A stretch of DNA of 64,000 nucleotides from AM-0621 sp964573505 (GTDB taxonomy: Bacteria; Planctomycetota; Planctomycetia; Planctomycetales; Planctomycetaceae): positions 1 to 64,000 of the forward strand of contig CAZNMS010000002.1 in NCBI GenBank assembly GCA_964573505.1, given 5' to 3'. Made by a program: the position numbers and the translations under genes. Below the pieces are notes generated by a model. The model ran no database searches, had not been told where the DNA came from, and worked only from the letters and a program-made list of their open reading frames with translations. Position 1 is the stretch's first letter; every line of letters begins with the position of its first letter. Positions 42,001-52,440 of the stretch are shown in pieces.

Positions 42001-45000
42001 TTCGGCATTCGGAGCGATGTTGAGATCGCCGCCGACGCCCGCATTCACGCGCAGTCCTTTCAAGCGGGCATACGCATCACCGTCGAAGTTGAGTTGCAGC
42101 GCATCGGCCCCTTCATCGAACAGTTGCCCGATCGTGAAGCGCGTATCGCCGGGAGTGTTCGCATCGGGATCGCGATCAAGCGAGATGCTCGCTGTTGCTC
42201 CGAGATGCACTCCCGAGCCCGTTCCTGCGCCGCCCGCGTTGATCCCGAGAAAGCCGAGCTTTGCGGCGACTTCGAGGTCCGACACATCGAGCAAAACGTT
42301 GCCCTCAAGCCGCGCATCGGAGATCCCGAACTGCACTCCGGTCTTCACGATGAAGTCCGCGTTCGAGAGCGTCTCGGTCGCGACGACATTCAGTTCGACC
42401 GTTCGCGCATTGATGACGCGACTGATGCCGTAGAGCGTGCCGTTGATCGTCAAGAAGCGGAACTGCATGTCCGAAGTGAAGAAGTCCGCTGCCGTCGTCA
42501 GCGTCTTGCTGTCCTTTGTGATCGACGCGCCGCTGCCTTCAGTGACGTCGCCGTCGATATCAACGAACAGCGCAAGTCCGCCTTCAATACTGGCGTTGAT
42601 CGAGCCCTTTGAACTCGTGCTGAGCGACAGCGCGTCGCCGAGATCGAAACCGAAATCAAGCGGCGCTTCGAGCGGATCCATTGCTAACTCGAAGCCGAGT
42701 GGAATCGAGAAGATCTGCGTTACCGGATCGAACGTGACCTGCAAGCCGAGCGGTAAGACGTTCGCTTCATTGATCGCGATCGTGAGTTCTTGCAGCGTCT
42801 GAATCTTTTCGATCGGCTTATGCGCGACGAACGCGGCGTTCGTGAGGTCGTCGGTCAGCGACTCGTACAGTTCGAGCGTTGTGCCGTTCGTCACTGCTTT
42901 GATGCCGTAAGTGGCAAGCGTCTTGCCGGTCGCATCGACGATTGAGATCGACTGATTCTTCAGCGACGCATCGAAGTTTGCTCCCTCTGAAGTGAAGACG
43001 CGCGTGCCTTTCGTGCCGGAGCCCGTCAGTCCCGTCAGCAGATCAACGCGCGGGCGATTGAAGTTGATCTTCGAGTAGACGTCGCGATCGAAACCTTCAG
43101 CGAACTTGAGGACTTCATTCAGTCCCGCTTGCACGAACGGGATGCGCGTGAAGAACGAGTCTTCGGTCGCCACTTCCTGCAAATACTCTTTGACGTCCGG
43201 GAACATCTGAATGACGTCGAGAATCGAGACGTCTTTGAAGTCGAGCAGTTTGTCGAAGTTCTCGGTCTCGAAGTTGAAGCCGGGGTTCTCGCCCGTCAGC
43301 ACCGCACTCGCGATGACGCGCGGAGTGCCCGACGGCGAAAGGTTCACTCCGGCGAGCGACGCATAAATCGGCAGATCGGCCGTCAGCGAGTTGTCGCCGG
43401 GGATGAAATCAAAATTACCGTTCACAAACGAGATCGAGCCGCCGAGTGCCGCATGCAACTCACCGAGTTCTTGCCCCGGCTTACCGACACTGACTTTGAG
43501 CGGCCCGATTTGTCCGCCGAGATAGAAGTCGTCGACATCGGCCGTTGCTTGCACGCCGAGTCTGTTGATGTCGAAGCGATAGGTGCCGTCGGCCCAATTG
43601 ACGCCGATGTCGAAGTCGATGTCGGCAGTCACTTCAAGATCGACCGTTGCCTGCGAATCGAGTTTCAGTCCGTACTCTTCGAGTCCTAAGCCGAGATCGA
43701 GCTTCAGCTCTTGCTGATAGGTCGGATTGACGTCGAACGAGAGCGCGAAGCCTTTGTCATCGAGCGAGAAGTCGAGCCCGTTTCGAATGCCTTCGGGCAG
43801 AGTCGGCACCCAGTGAGTGTTGAGGTAGTTGATCAACCCGCGCAACGTCGGGCCTAATTCGCCGTGCGTGACAGCCGGCAGTGAGGGCTCGTAATTCGGG
43901 TCGATGTAGTGCCGAATGAAGTCGCCCGCGTTCATCAACGAGCTCAGTCCGATCAACCCGTCGACCGAAGTCGTCGTGCCGGGAATCGGATTACTCAGCG
44001 GATGATCGCTCGTAATGTTGCCGTCTTCGTCGACTGTCACTGCGAGGTCATCTTCAACGCTGCGCAAGTACGCCCCGAGATCATTCATCGCATCGCCGAC
44101 GAAGCCGTCGAGCGCGATGTCGAAGTTGCCCGGAGTGATCGACAGCACGCGGTCGCCATTGTCGAACTTGACGTTGATCGTGCTGCCGCCGAGTTGTGTA
44201 ACAATTTCATCAACCGGTTCGCCCGTCGTATTGACGAGCACATCGACTTCACCAATCAGCGTGAGATCAATGCCGACTGTCGAAACCGCGCCTTTGCCCT
44301 GCATCGCGATGCCGCTGTCGAGCACAACGATCCCCAATTCGCCGCCCGTCAGCGCCAGTCCTTTGCCGTCAATCCCTAAGAACGCGCTGACGTTCTCGGC
44401 CCCGATCAGCAGCTTGCTTTCATCGTGCTTCGCGCCGTTCTTATCGGTCACGGTCGTCGTCACTTGAGTGACGTTGATGTCGGCTTGCAGTTCCGCGACG
44501 TCGATCAGATTGATCGTGACGTCATCGCCGCTGACGACGAGATCACTCTTTGTGTCTGTGAATGCGAGCGTGACATCGGTCGCATCACCGCCGTCCGCAG
44601 CCGGCACGCTGATGACGCGATTGAGCACTCGGCCCGTTGTGTTCTGCTTCAACGACACTTCGCCCGAGAGCGTGACGCCCTCAACGCCGACGAGTTCCGC
44701 TTTCGCGTTCGCCGTGACGGCGAAGCCTTCTTTGTTGGCCTTTGAGTCGAGCGAATTCACCGTCTTCTCAAACAAGAAGCCGAAGCTGCCCTCACTCACG
44801 CGCACGCCGACTTCGTCTTCGCCGTCCGCTCCGGCACCGAGAAACACTTCGCCGTTTGCGATGCCCGCTGTCACTTCAGTGACAGTCTGCGTGCCCTTTG
44901 TTGTGACCTCTTTGCCGTCGACCGTTTCGACTTTTGAAATCTCAGATTCGGAATTTGAAAACTCGAGCGCGAAGTCGCCGCCGATCTCGATGAAGCCCTG

Positions 45001-48000
45001 CACCGCCAATTCGCCGCTGCCGGTGACGATCGTGCGTTCGACTCCGTCTTCGAATGAGAGTTCGACGTCGGTTGTCTCGTCGCCCTCTCCGGTCGGAACT
45101 TCGATCGTCTTGTCGATCGCGCGGCCGAGTCCGTTGCTCGCAACTTGCACCGTGCCCGTCAGCGTGATGCCGTCGAAGCCGACGAGTTCGCCTTTGCCCG
45201 AAGCCGCGAACGCCGAACCCTCATGATCCTCTTTCGAGTCGAGAGTGTTCGTGATCTTCTCGAAATAGAAGCCGAAGTTGCCGTCGCTCACGCGCACTCC
45301 GGCTTCGTCATCAGTGCCTTCATTCGTTCCGGCGAAGATCGTTCCGTTACCGATGCCGGCAGTAATTTCTGTGACAGTCTTCGTGCCCTTCGACGTCACC
45401 TCTTTGCCGTCGACGGTTTCAACTTTGCTGACTTCAGTGACGGTGTCTTCGAACGTCACCGTGAAGTCGCCCGCGAGTGAGACGACTCCCGCAACGGCGA
45501 CTTCACCGTGACCGCGCAAGCTCGTGATGTCGTTGCCGTCTTCGAACTTCAGTTCGACTTCGGTTGCTTCTCCGCCGTCACTCGCCGGGATCGAGATTGT
45601 CTTATCGAGTTCATGCCCGGTCTTGTTCTGCTGCAAGAGCACGTTGCCGCCGAGAGTGATCTCATCAAACCCAACAAGCGCCGCCTGACCCGACGCCGCG
45701 AGCGCATAGCCTTCGTTGTTCTCGTCTTCATCAACCGTGTTGACCGTGCGTTCGAAGAAGAAGCCGAACTCGCCGTCGCTCAGTCGCACTCCGGTTTCTT
45801 CATCGGTCCCCGCACCGGTCCCGACGAAGATCGCGCCATTGCCGATGCCCGCTGTAATTTCGGTGACAGTCTTTGTTCCGGTCTTCGTCTCCGTCTTGCC
45901 GTCAACGGTCGTCGTTTTTGAGATTTGAGATTCAGAATTTGAAATCCCTAAAGCAAAGTCACCCGAGATCTCGACGACGCCCCCGATACCGATCTCGCCA
46001 TTGCCGCTGATGCGCAATGCCTCTTCGGGACCGTCGAACGTGATCCCGATCTCCGTTGCATCGCCGCCGTCAGCCGCCGGAACTTCGATCGTGCGGTCGA
46101 TCGAGTGACCGGTCGAATTCTTCTCGACGAGCACGCTGCCGGTTACCGTGACTTCATCAAAGCCGACGAGTTCAGCTTTGCCCTTTGTCAGAAATGCATA
46201 GCCTTGATGATCGCGCTTCGAGTCGCGGCTGAACTGCGTACTCTCGAAGACAACGCCGAACTGCGCCTCGCTAATGCGCACGCCGACTTCGTCATCGCCG
46301 CCCATTCCCGTTCCGACAAAGCCCTCTCCGTTCGCGATGCCAATCGTGAGATCGGTGTTCGTCTTCGTGCCGACGGTTTCCGAACCCGGCTCAATCAACG
46401 TCAGCGTTGCTTCGCTGACATCGCCCGCAATCCCGAGTTCGATCACTCGTCCTTCAAGGTCGCCGAGAAACTCGATGCGGAACCCGTCTTCGCTCGTCCC
46501 CGTGACTGTAACTTCTCCGACATCGACATCTTCGAAAGACTCGATGCCGGACTCGATCAAAGCGATCAACGTTGCGTCGTCTTCGGTGCCGTCGAGCGCG
46601 ATGTCGACATGCTCGTCTCCGTGAGTCAGCGTCACTGTGCCGACGGTGTTCGGAACGATGTTCAACTCATAGGCCGAGAGATCGACGACGTTCTGAATCT
46701 GCTTCACCGCGAAGTCGCCGGAGACAGAAACAACATCCGACAGTCCGAGCGTCGCTGAACCCGTCACCGAGAGTTCTTCAGTCGATGCATCTTCGAAGCG
46801 GATCTCGATCTCGGTCGGATCACCGCCTTCAGCCGATGGCACGCTGATCTTCTTGTCGACCGCATGCCCCGTTGTGTTTTGAGCGACCGTCAGCGAACCG
46901 CTGAGCGTCACGTCTTCGAGCCCGACGAACTCCGCCGCACCCGAAGCAACGAACGCATAGCCGTCCTGATTCTGCTTTGAGTCGAGCGTATTCACGGTCG
47001 TCTCAACAAAGACGCCGAACGCGCCGTCGCTGACGCGAATGCCGAGCTCATCTTCGGTCCCCGCTTGAGCCCCGACGAACGCTTTTCCGTTCGCAACTCC
47101 GACGAGCAGTTCCGTTGAAGTGACCGTGCCTTTGTTCGTGACCTCATTGCCGTCAACCAATTTCGTATTTGAAATTTGCTCTTCTGAAATCGTCTGCGTC
47201 ATCGCGAACTCGCCCGAGATCTCGACGTTGTCGGTGATCGTCAGACGCGCCGAACCGCTGATGCCGATCTCACTCGTTGACTCACCGAACTGCACTTCGA
47301 GCTCAGTCGCATCACCTTCAACGGCGGGCACCGAAATCTTCTTGTCGATCGCATGCCCGAGTTTGTTCTGTCGCACTTCGAGCGTGCCGCTCAGCTCGAC
47401 TTCATCAATGCCGACGAGTTCCGCCGCACCCGCAGCGACGAACGCATAGCCGTCTTTGTTCTGAGTCTCATCGAGAGTGTTCTTCACATACTCTGTAACA
47501 ACGGCTACTCGCCCGTCCGAGACTCGGACTCCGACTTCGTCATCGCCGCCGTTGCCGACTCCGACAAAGGCATTCGCATTCGCAACGCCGACTTCGAGAT
47601 CAATCTTCGTCAGCGTGCCCTTAGTGGTGACCTCTTCGCCGTCGACCAATTTGGTATTTGAAATCTGCTCTTCTGAAATCACTTGAGTGATCGCGAACTC
47701 GCCGCTGATCTCAACATTGTCCGCAACCGTGAGCGACGCGCTGCCGCTGATGCGAATCTCTTCCGTCGACTCATCGAACTTGAGTTCGACCGATGTCGGT
47801 TCCGCGCCGTCAGCTCCGACGAACTCGATCTTCTTATCGAGTGCTTTGCCGGTCTTGTTTTGAGCAACCGACAACGAGCCGCTGATCGAGACATCGTCGA
47901 TGCCAACAATCTCGACCGCTCCCGCCGCGAGATACGCATAGCCGTCGTAGTCTTGCTTCGAGTCGAGCGTATTCGTGCGTCGTTCAACAAAGACGCCGAG

Positions 48001-51000
48001 TTCGCCGTCAGTCACGCGCACGCCGATCTCGTCGTCAGTGCCATTACCGACTCCGACAAAGGCTGCGGCATTATCGACCCCGACGAGCAACTCAATCGTC
48101 TTCTGCGTGCCTTTGTTTGTGACTTCTTCGCCGTCGACCGTCTTCGTCTCGCTGACTTCTTCGATCACGACCGTCTGCGTCATAGCGAAGTCGCCGCTGA
48201 TCTCGACATTGTCCGCGATCGAGAGCGACGCGCTGCCGCTGATGCGAATCTCTTCGGTCGACTCATCGAACTTGAGTTCGACGGTTGTCGGATCAGCGCC
48301 CTCAGCCGCTTCAAACTCGATCTTCTTATCGAGTGCCTTGCCGGTCTTGTTTTGAGCAACCGACAACGAGCCGCTGAGCGAGACCTCTTCAACGCCGACG
48401 AGTTCTGCCGCTCCCGACGCGACGAACGCATAGCCGTCGTAGTCTTGCTTCGAGTCGAGCGTATTCGTGCGTCGTTCGACAAAGACGCCGAGTTCGCCGT
48501 CAGTCACGCGCACGCCGATCTCGTCGTCAGTGCCATTACCGACTCCGACAAAGGCATTCGCATTCGCGACCCCGACGAGCAACTCATAAGTCTTCTGCGT
48601 GCCGGTCGTCGTGACTTCTTCGCCGTCAACGGTCTTCGTCTCGGAGACCTCTTCAACATTGACGACTTGCGTCATCGAGAACTCGCCCTCGATCTCAACA
48701 ACGTCGGTGACACTCAGCTTCGCGGCACCGCTAATGCGAATCTCTTCGGTCGACTCATCGAAGTTGATTTCGATCTCGGTCGGATCGCCGTCGGTCGTCG
48801 GAACTTCAATCTTGCGCTCGATCGCTTTGCCGAGTTTGTTCTGAGCGACGCGCAGCGACCCGCTCAGCGAGACGTCTTCAATGCCGACGAGTTCCGCAGC
48901 TCCTGAAGCGACGAACGCATAGCCGTCATAATTCTTTTTGGAGTCGAGCGTGTTGATCGTGCTCTCAACAACAACGCCGACTTCCGCCGCGTCAATCTGC
49001 ACGCCGACCGCGTCATCACTGCCGTTGTCAGTTCCGGCAAACGCTCGGCCATTCGCAATGCCGACGACGAGTTCAACCGTCGTCTGAGTGCCCTTATTCG
49101 TGACCTCTTTGCCGTCGACAGTTTTTGTCTCGGAGACCTCAACGACGTTCCGCACTTGAGTCATCGCGAAGTCACCGGAGATCTCAACGACATCCGCAAC
49201 GCCGATCGTCGCCGACCCATTGATGTGCAGTTCTTCGGTTGAACCGTCGAACTTCAGTTCGATGTCGGTCGGATCAACGGTCGACTCCGGCACGTTGATC
49301 GTCTTGTCGATCGCTTTGCCCGTTGTGTTCTGACTGACCGAGAGAAAGCCATTGAGCGTCAGATCCTCAACGCCGACGAGCTCCGCAACTCCGGAGCCGG
49401 TAAACGCATAGCCGTCATGATTCTTCGATGCATCGAGCGTATTCCGCGTGCTCTCAACGAACGCCCCGAGCTGCACATTGGAAACGCGAACTCCGACTTC
49501 ATCGTCAGCGCCATTTCCCTGACCGGCAAAGACCTTTCCGTTCGCAACGCCGACGAGTAGCTCAACCTTTTTGAGCGTGCCTTTATTCGTGACCTCTTCG
49601 CCATCGACCGTCTTCGTCTCACTGATCTCTTCAATCGAGACCGTCTGCGTCATCGCGAAGTCGCCGCTGATCTCGACATTGTCCGCAACCGTGAGCGAAG
49701 CGCTGCCGCTGATCTGCACCTCTTCGGTCGAGTCTTCGAACTTCACTTCGATCTCAGTCGGATCGCCCTCAGCCGCAGGCACCGAGATCTTCTTATCGAT
49801 CGCATGCCCGAGTTTGTTCTGCGCGACTCGCAGCGACCCGCTCAACGAGACGTCATCAATGCCGACGAGCTCCGCGCTGCCCGATGAGACGAACGCATAG
49901 CCGTCTTTGTTCTGAGTCTCATCGAGAGTGTTCTTCACATACTCAGTCACAACCCCGACTTGCCCGTCGGTGACGCGTAGCCCGACTTCGTCCTCAGTCC
50001 CATTCCCGACGCCCGCGAAGACCGTCGCATTGGCGATGCCGACTTCGAGATCAATCTTCGTCAGCGTGCCCTTATTAGTGACCTCTTTGCCGTCGACGGT
50101 CTTCGTTTCGCTGACATCCTCGATCGAGATCGTCTGCGTCATCGCGAAGTCGCCGCTGATCTCGACATTGTCCGCAACCGTGAGCGAAGCGCTGCCGCTG
50201 ATCTGCACCTCTTCGGTCGAGTCCTCGAACTTCACTTCGATCTCAGTCGGATCCCCCTCAGCCGCCGGCACTTCAATCTTCTTCTCAACCGCATGTCCGA
50301 GTTTGTTCTGCGCGACTCGCAGCGACCCGCTCAGTGAAACGTCATCAACACCAACAAGCGCCGCGCTGCCCGAACCAACAAACGCATAGCCGTCCGAGTC
50401 CTGCTGTGAGTCGAGCGAATTCACAACGCGCTCGACATAGACGCCGAGCGTGCCGTTACTCACGCGCACGCCGACTTCATCGTCACTGCCTTCATCCGCA
50501 CCGACGAACGCCGTGCCGTTCGCAATGCCGAGCAACAGCTCCGACGTTCGCTTCGTGCCGGTCGTTGTGACGTCTTTGCCATCAACCGTTTTGCTCTCTG
50601 AAATCTGCTCTTCTGAAATCGACGACGTCATCGAGAAATCGCCGCTGAGCGAAACGTTGCTGTCGATCGAGCCGCTGATACTGCCGCTGACATGCGACTG
50701 CACGCCCTGCTGGCCATCGAAGTTCAGCGAGATGTTGTTGCTCGGAGCGGTCAGCACAGTCAGCGGAGCTTTCGAGAAGTCGACGACCTTTGCTCCCGCA
50801 CTCGCGCCCGCGCCGCTCACTTGATTGAGAGCAACCGACACATTGGTTGCCTCAAGCGTGATGTCGTCGCTGCCAACAAACGCCGCGCTTCCGGCAGTGG
50901 CTTTCAGAGCCGACCACTCAAGCCCCGCGACTTTGCTTTGACCGACGGTCGGCTCGATGAGTGCGAGTCCGAAGTCGACATCCTCAAGAGCAAGCCCGGT

Positions 51001-51846
51001 TGCTTCGGCGTTAGGCGTATCGTCGCCGTCGATATCGCCGTCGTTGTCACTATCAACGAAGTACGGCCCGCTCGTTCCGGCAAAGCCTTTGAGCCCCTTA
51101 CCCCCGATCCGCACAACATCCGCTGTAACACTAGTTCCATCAGCGAGCGTCACGGTCTCATTGCTGTTCTGCAGCGTCAGAGTGCCCGACGCCTCAAAGA
51201 AATCCCCGAGCCCGACAGCGGCCGTGATCGTGAAGGTGTCGAACCCGAAGTAGTCCGAGTTGAACAACATGCCGAGCGTATCGCCGAGCTGCGACGCCTC
51301 ATCATTGAGCCCCATCTCGCGGAGCCCCGGCAGTTCGCGAGCAACAAGCTGCAAGCGATCGGACTGTTCGACGACTTCGAAATACACATCGCCGTCCCCG
51401 AACCCGAAGAGCCCCGTTGCGATATCAAACGCCCCGCTCTTCGACCCGAAGGTCAAGAAGTCGAACGTGTCGCCGTCTTGCGGCACAAAGCCATCAACGA
51501 GCTTGACCTCCAACGTGCCGGCGAGCGTCGCCGCGCCCGTGACATTGACTTGATCAAAGCTCGTCCCGGCCTCAGTCCCGCCGAGCTCGATCTGCAAAGT
51601 CCCGCCGGACTGCTGCAAGTAAGTATCAACTTGCTGAGCGGCAATGACCTCTGCTTGCCCATAAGTCTGCCCGTTCTCAACGGTCACACCGGACAAGAGC
51701 AGCCGCTGTTCGAGCCCCTCCATTCGCCCCGCGAACCGTCCCTTCGAGGGAATCGACCGCAGCCATCGACGGCGAGCACGGCGATTTAGTTTTTCGGACC
51801 AGCGATGAAAGGGAGAAACACTGCGCAGCCAATGGCTCAGTCTCAT
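14486..51846 (-). CDS. Giant multidomain surface protein, about 12,412 residues, with C-terminal metzincin
   Basis: The gene spans about 37.2 kb after correcting the N gap (see 25490-25589). ATG 51846 is preferred over an upstream TTG at 51927; a GAGG lies just upstream. The N-terminus is basic (residues 1-50), then LEQRLLLSG, a LEPR-XLL-like motif found on planctomycete exported proteins. In order follow: a beta-solenoid-like start (about 80-190); thirteen units of about 162 residues (386-2580); a unique region (2580-4600); RTX-like GGAGDDTLTG repeats (4616-4713); haemagglutinin-like beta repeats to 8740, interrupted at 6806-7349 by a unique island with a C-type-lectin-like domain; acidic TGDGDD repeats (8750-10475); six ELDRI modules (10,740-12,230); and a metzincin protease (to 12,412). 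It is most likely an exported adhesin or matrix protein. Function is inferred from domains only. Confidence 0.85.
15050..19520 (-). repeat. Six beta-rich modules marked by an ELDRI motif
   Basis: Six copies of the pattern xxELDRIxAxxxxIGRxD occur, encoded near 19450, 18705, 17785, 17110, 16200 and 15540. Each is followed by xLHLxxGxxV..., then an 'NLAVTAG' strand pattern and a segment on an 'infancy' of short beta strands (VTLFN, ITLQAA). Unit length varies from about 220 to 310 residues. The pattern resembles haemagglutinin-type beta-helix repeats. The copies differ enough at base level that recent duplication is not indicated. Confidence 0.75.
20300..25480 (-). repeat. Acidic TGDGDD-type short repeats with four super-repeats
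   Basis: Short units of about 20-25 residues of the type TLxLDTGxGDDxVTLxG repeat dozens of times. They resemble the calcium-binding RTX nonapeptide turn (GxGxDxL) but have a longer period. Four larger landmarks (D[FY]xNGxPxPTGKLxVxG, then a FTIxTPxSVDxVxL strand, then DLATND) occur near 25,040, 23,680, 21,490 and 20,310 and mark super-repeats. Calcium-stabilised beta-roll or beta-helix folding is inferred from the Asp spacing. Confidence 0.7.
25490..25589. other. Assembly gap of 100 N, probably a false join
   Basis: The gap has exactly 100 N, the conventional size for a gap of unknown length. The 22 bases on its left (25468-25489) are identical to the 22 bases on its right (25590-25611): TGATGTCGTCGTTGCCCGAG plus CC. 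Removing 25490-25611 joins the two reading frames in phase and reads ETGSGNDDISFSGNATTV on the minus strand, a normal repeat junction. The in-frame stop at 25210 is therefore an artefact of the gap. Confidence 0.85.
29800..31430 (-). other. Unique Trp/Tyr-rich island with C-type-lectin-like domain
   Basis: About 540 residues rich in Trp, Tyr, His and Asn interrupt the repetitive beta regions and show no internal repeat. Within it, 30030-30330 encodes a C-type-lectin-like domain: WLGGHQ, LQWVYKR, FAGGEPNNDNGGGNGIEM and the calcium-ligand motif YWNDHG. The EPN and WND motifs are those of calcium-dependent mannose-type lectins. The usual cysteines are absent, as in many bacterial versions. Carbohydrate binding is predicted. 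Confidence 0.75.
37710..38000 (-). repeat. RTX-like calcium-binding repeats in the giant protein
   Basis: A compact block reads GGAGDDTLTGKQGRDFLYGN, DGDDRLTAADGDDWLDGGRG and VDALSGGNGYDTYAF. It fits the GGxGxDxLx nonapeptide of haemolysin-type calcium-binding beta-rolls, with about seven turns. It divides the unique region from the haemagglutinin-like repeats. Confidence 0.85.
44110..50690 (-). repeat. Tandem array of thirteen ~162-residue units in the giant protein
   Basis: Each unit follows the order EISGDFAMTQ, VSETKTVDGKEVT, a GIANGxxFVGxxxGxDDExGVR strand, GVFVExxxNTLDSKxxxDGYAF, ELVGxDxVxLSGSL, LGHAxDKKISVP and EIEVKFEDSTEE. The VDGKEVT landmark recurs every 486 bases, at about 50,576, 50,090, 49,604, 49,110, 48,620, 48,130, 47,640, 47,145, then 45,898, 45,410 and 44,915. 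Unit 9 carries an extra ~90-residue domain and unit 13 is degenerate. The unit family is not one I recognise. Confidence 0.8.
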
Positions 51847-51992
51847 GTCAGCCTCGATGTCGATCTCTGGAGCAGCCCAAGGAGTCGAGTCGGAGCAGCG
51901 GGGTGATAAGAATTCCCTCCGCCGCAAGATCCGACGACATTGTGCCCCTGCGGCACAAAGTCGGATCGTTCATCGAGTTTTCAGAAGGTTCT

Positions 51993-52070
51993 GGTTGCGT
52001 AAACGAGCGAAGCGGTAGCCCCGTTGAGGGACTCACCCGGCAACCTGCGCAACCTCGACCGGTAACAATT
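51993..52070 (-). promoter_or_regulatory. Predicted structured leader element upstream of the giant gene
   Basis: On the minus strand, GGTTGC (52040-52045) pairs with GCAACC (51993-51998) and encloses a second stem in which GGTGAGTCCC pairs imperfectly with GGGGCTACC around TCAAC. GTTACCGG lies just before. The compact nested stems about 150 bases before the start codon suggest a regulatory RNA leader or another dispersed repeat. I do not match it to a known riboswitch class. Confidence 0.35.
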
Positions 52071-52096
52071 CAGAGCGCGATTATCCGGGTTATAAG

Positions 52097-52286
52097 TAGC
52101 TTGGGATTCCATCCCGAGCCTCAGCGGGGACGCCGTAGCATCAACCCGGCGACCTGCCGTCAAAGGCGAGCAGGCAAAATTGTGCATATTCCGCAACAAG
52201 TAGCTCGAGATTCCATCCCGAGCCTCAGCGGAGACGCCGTTGCATCAACCGGCAGATCCGCCGTCAAAGAAGAGCAGCAAGAATTG
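52097..52286. repeat. Two direct copies of an 87-base repeat, 103-base period
   Basis: Copy 1 (52097-52183) and copy 2 (52200-52286) share GATTCCATCCCGAGCCTCAG, then CGGRGACGCCGTWGCATCAA, then RCCGTCAAAG and an AGCAGSMA tail. The first part can fold (GGGATTCCATCCCG). The pair lies in the leader of the giant gene. I do not recognise the family. Confidence 0.75.
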
Positions 52287-52313
52287 CTGACACTGACGAA
52301 TTGCCGAAGGCAA

Positions 52314-52361
52314 GCTCTCCACTGACCCCGCGTCAGTGGAAGCAACGACTGGCGAGCTAAC
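52314..52361 (+). repeat. CTCTCCAC hairpin repeat, copy E
   Basis: The unit GCTCTCCACTGACCCCGCGT, then CAGTGGAAGCAACGACTGG and CGAGCTAAC, is the best-preserved form of the family. It is nearly identical to the reverse copy at 1875-1925. Confidence 0.8.
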
Positions 52362-52391
52362 ACCGCAGCCCACAAACTCCCGGTAGTGCCC

Positions 52392-52440
52392 GCTCTCCAC
52401 TGACCCCGTGTCAGTGGAAGCAACGACTGGTCGGCTAATA
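52392..52440 (+). repeat. CTCTCCAC hairpin repeat, copy F, overlapping a stop codon
   Basis: The unit GCTCTCCACTGACCCCGTGT, then CAGTGGAAGCAACGACTGG and TCGGCTAATA, lies 30 bases from copy E in the same orientation. Its tail includes the bases CTA at 52435-52437, which read on the minus strand are the TAG stop of the secreted-protein gene. Confidence 0.8.

Larger units (their letters stand above)
51847..52434. other. Leader region of the giant gene, rich in repeats
   Basis: The 588 bases between the stop of the upstream secreted-protein gene and the giant gene contain, reading along the minus strand, two CTCTCCAC hairpin copies (52392-52440 and 52314-52361), two 87-base direct repeats (52097-52286) and a structured element at 51993-52070. 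No gene is supported. Any promoter of the giant gene should lie between 51850 and 52090. Confidence 0.65.

Noticed and set aside
47683..48906. 407-residue open frame on the plus strand with internal repeats
   Set aside because: Its repeats follow exactly the 486-base period of the giant gene array on the opposite strand, so it is a frame shadow of that array.
44110..50690. Impression of a CRISPR or satellite array from regular 486-base spacing
   Set aside because: The units are far too long for CRISPR, are translated in one frame, and differ mainly at synonymous or conservative positions, as expected for protein repeats.
51993..52070. Possible cyclic-di-GMP riboswitch
   Set aside because: GGTTACC-like and GGGGCTACC strings are suggestive, but the order of stems and the conserved GCAAA-type core of GEMM-I do not match, so only an unnamed structured element is reported.
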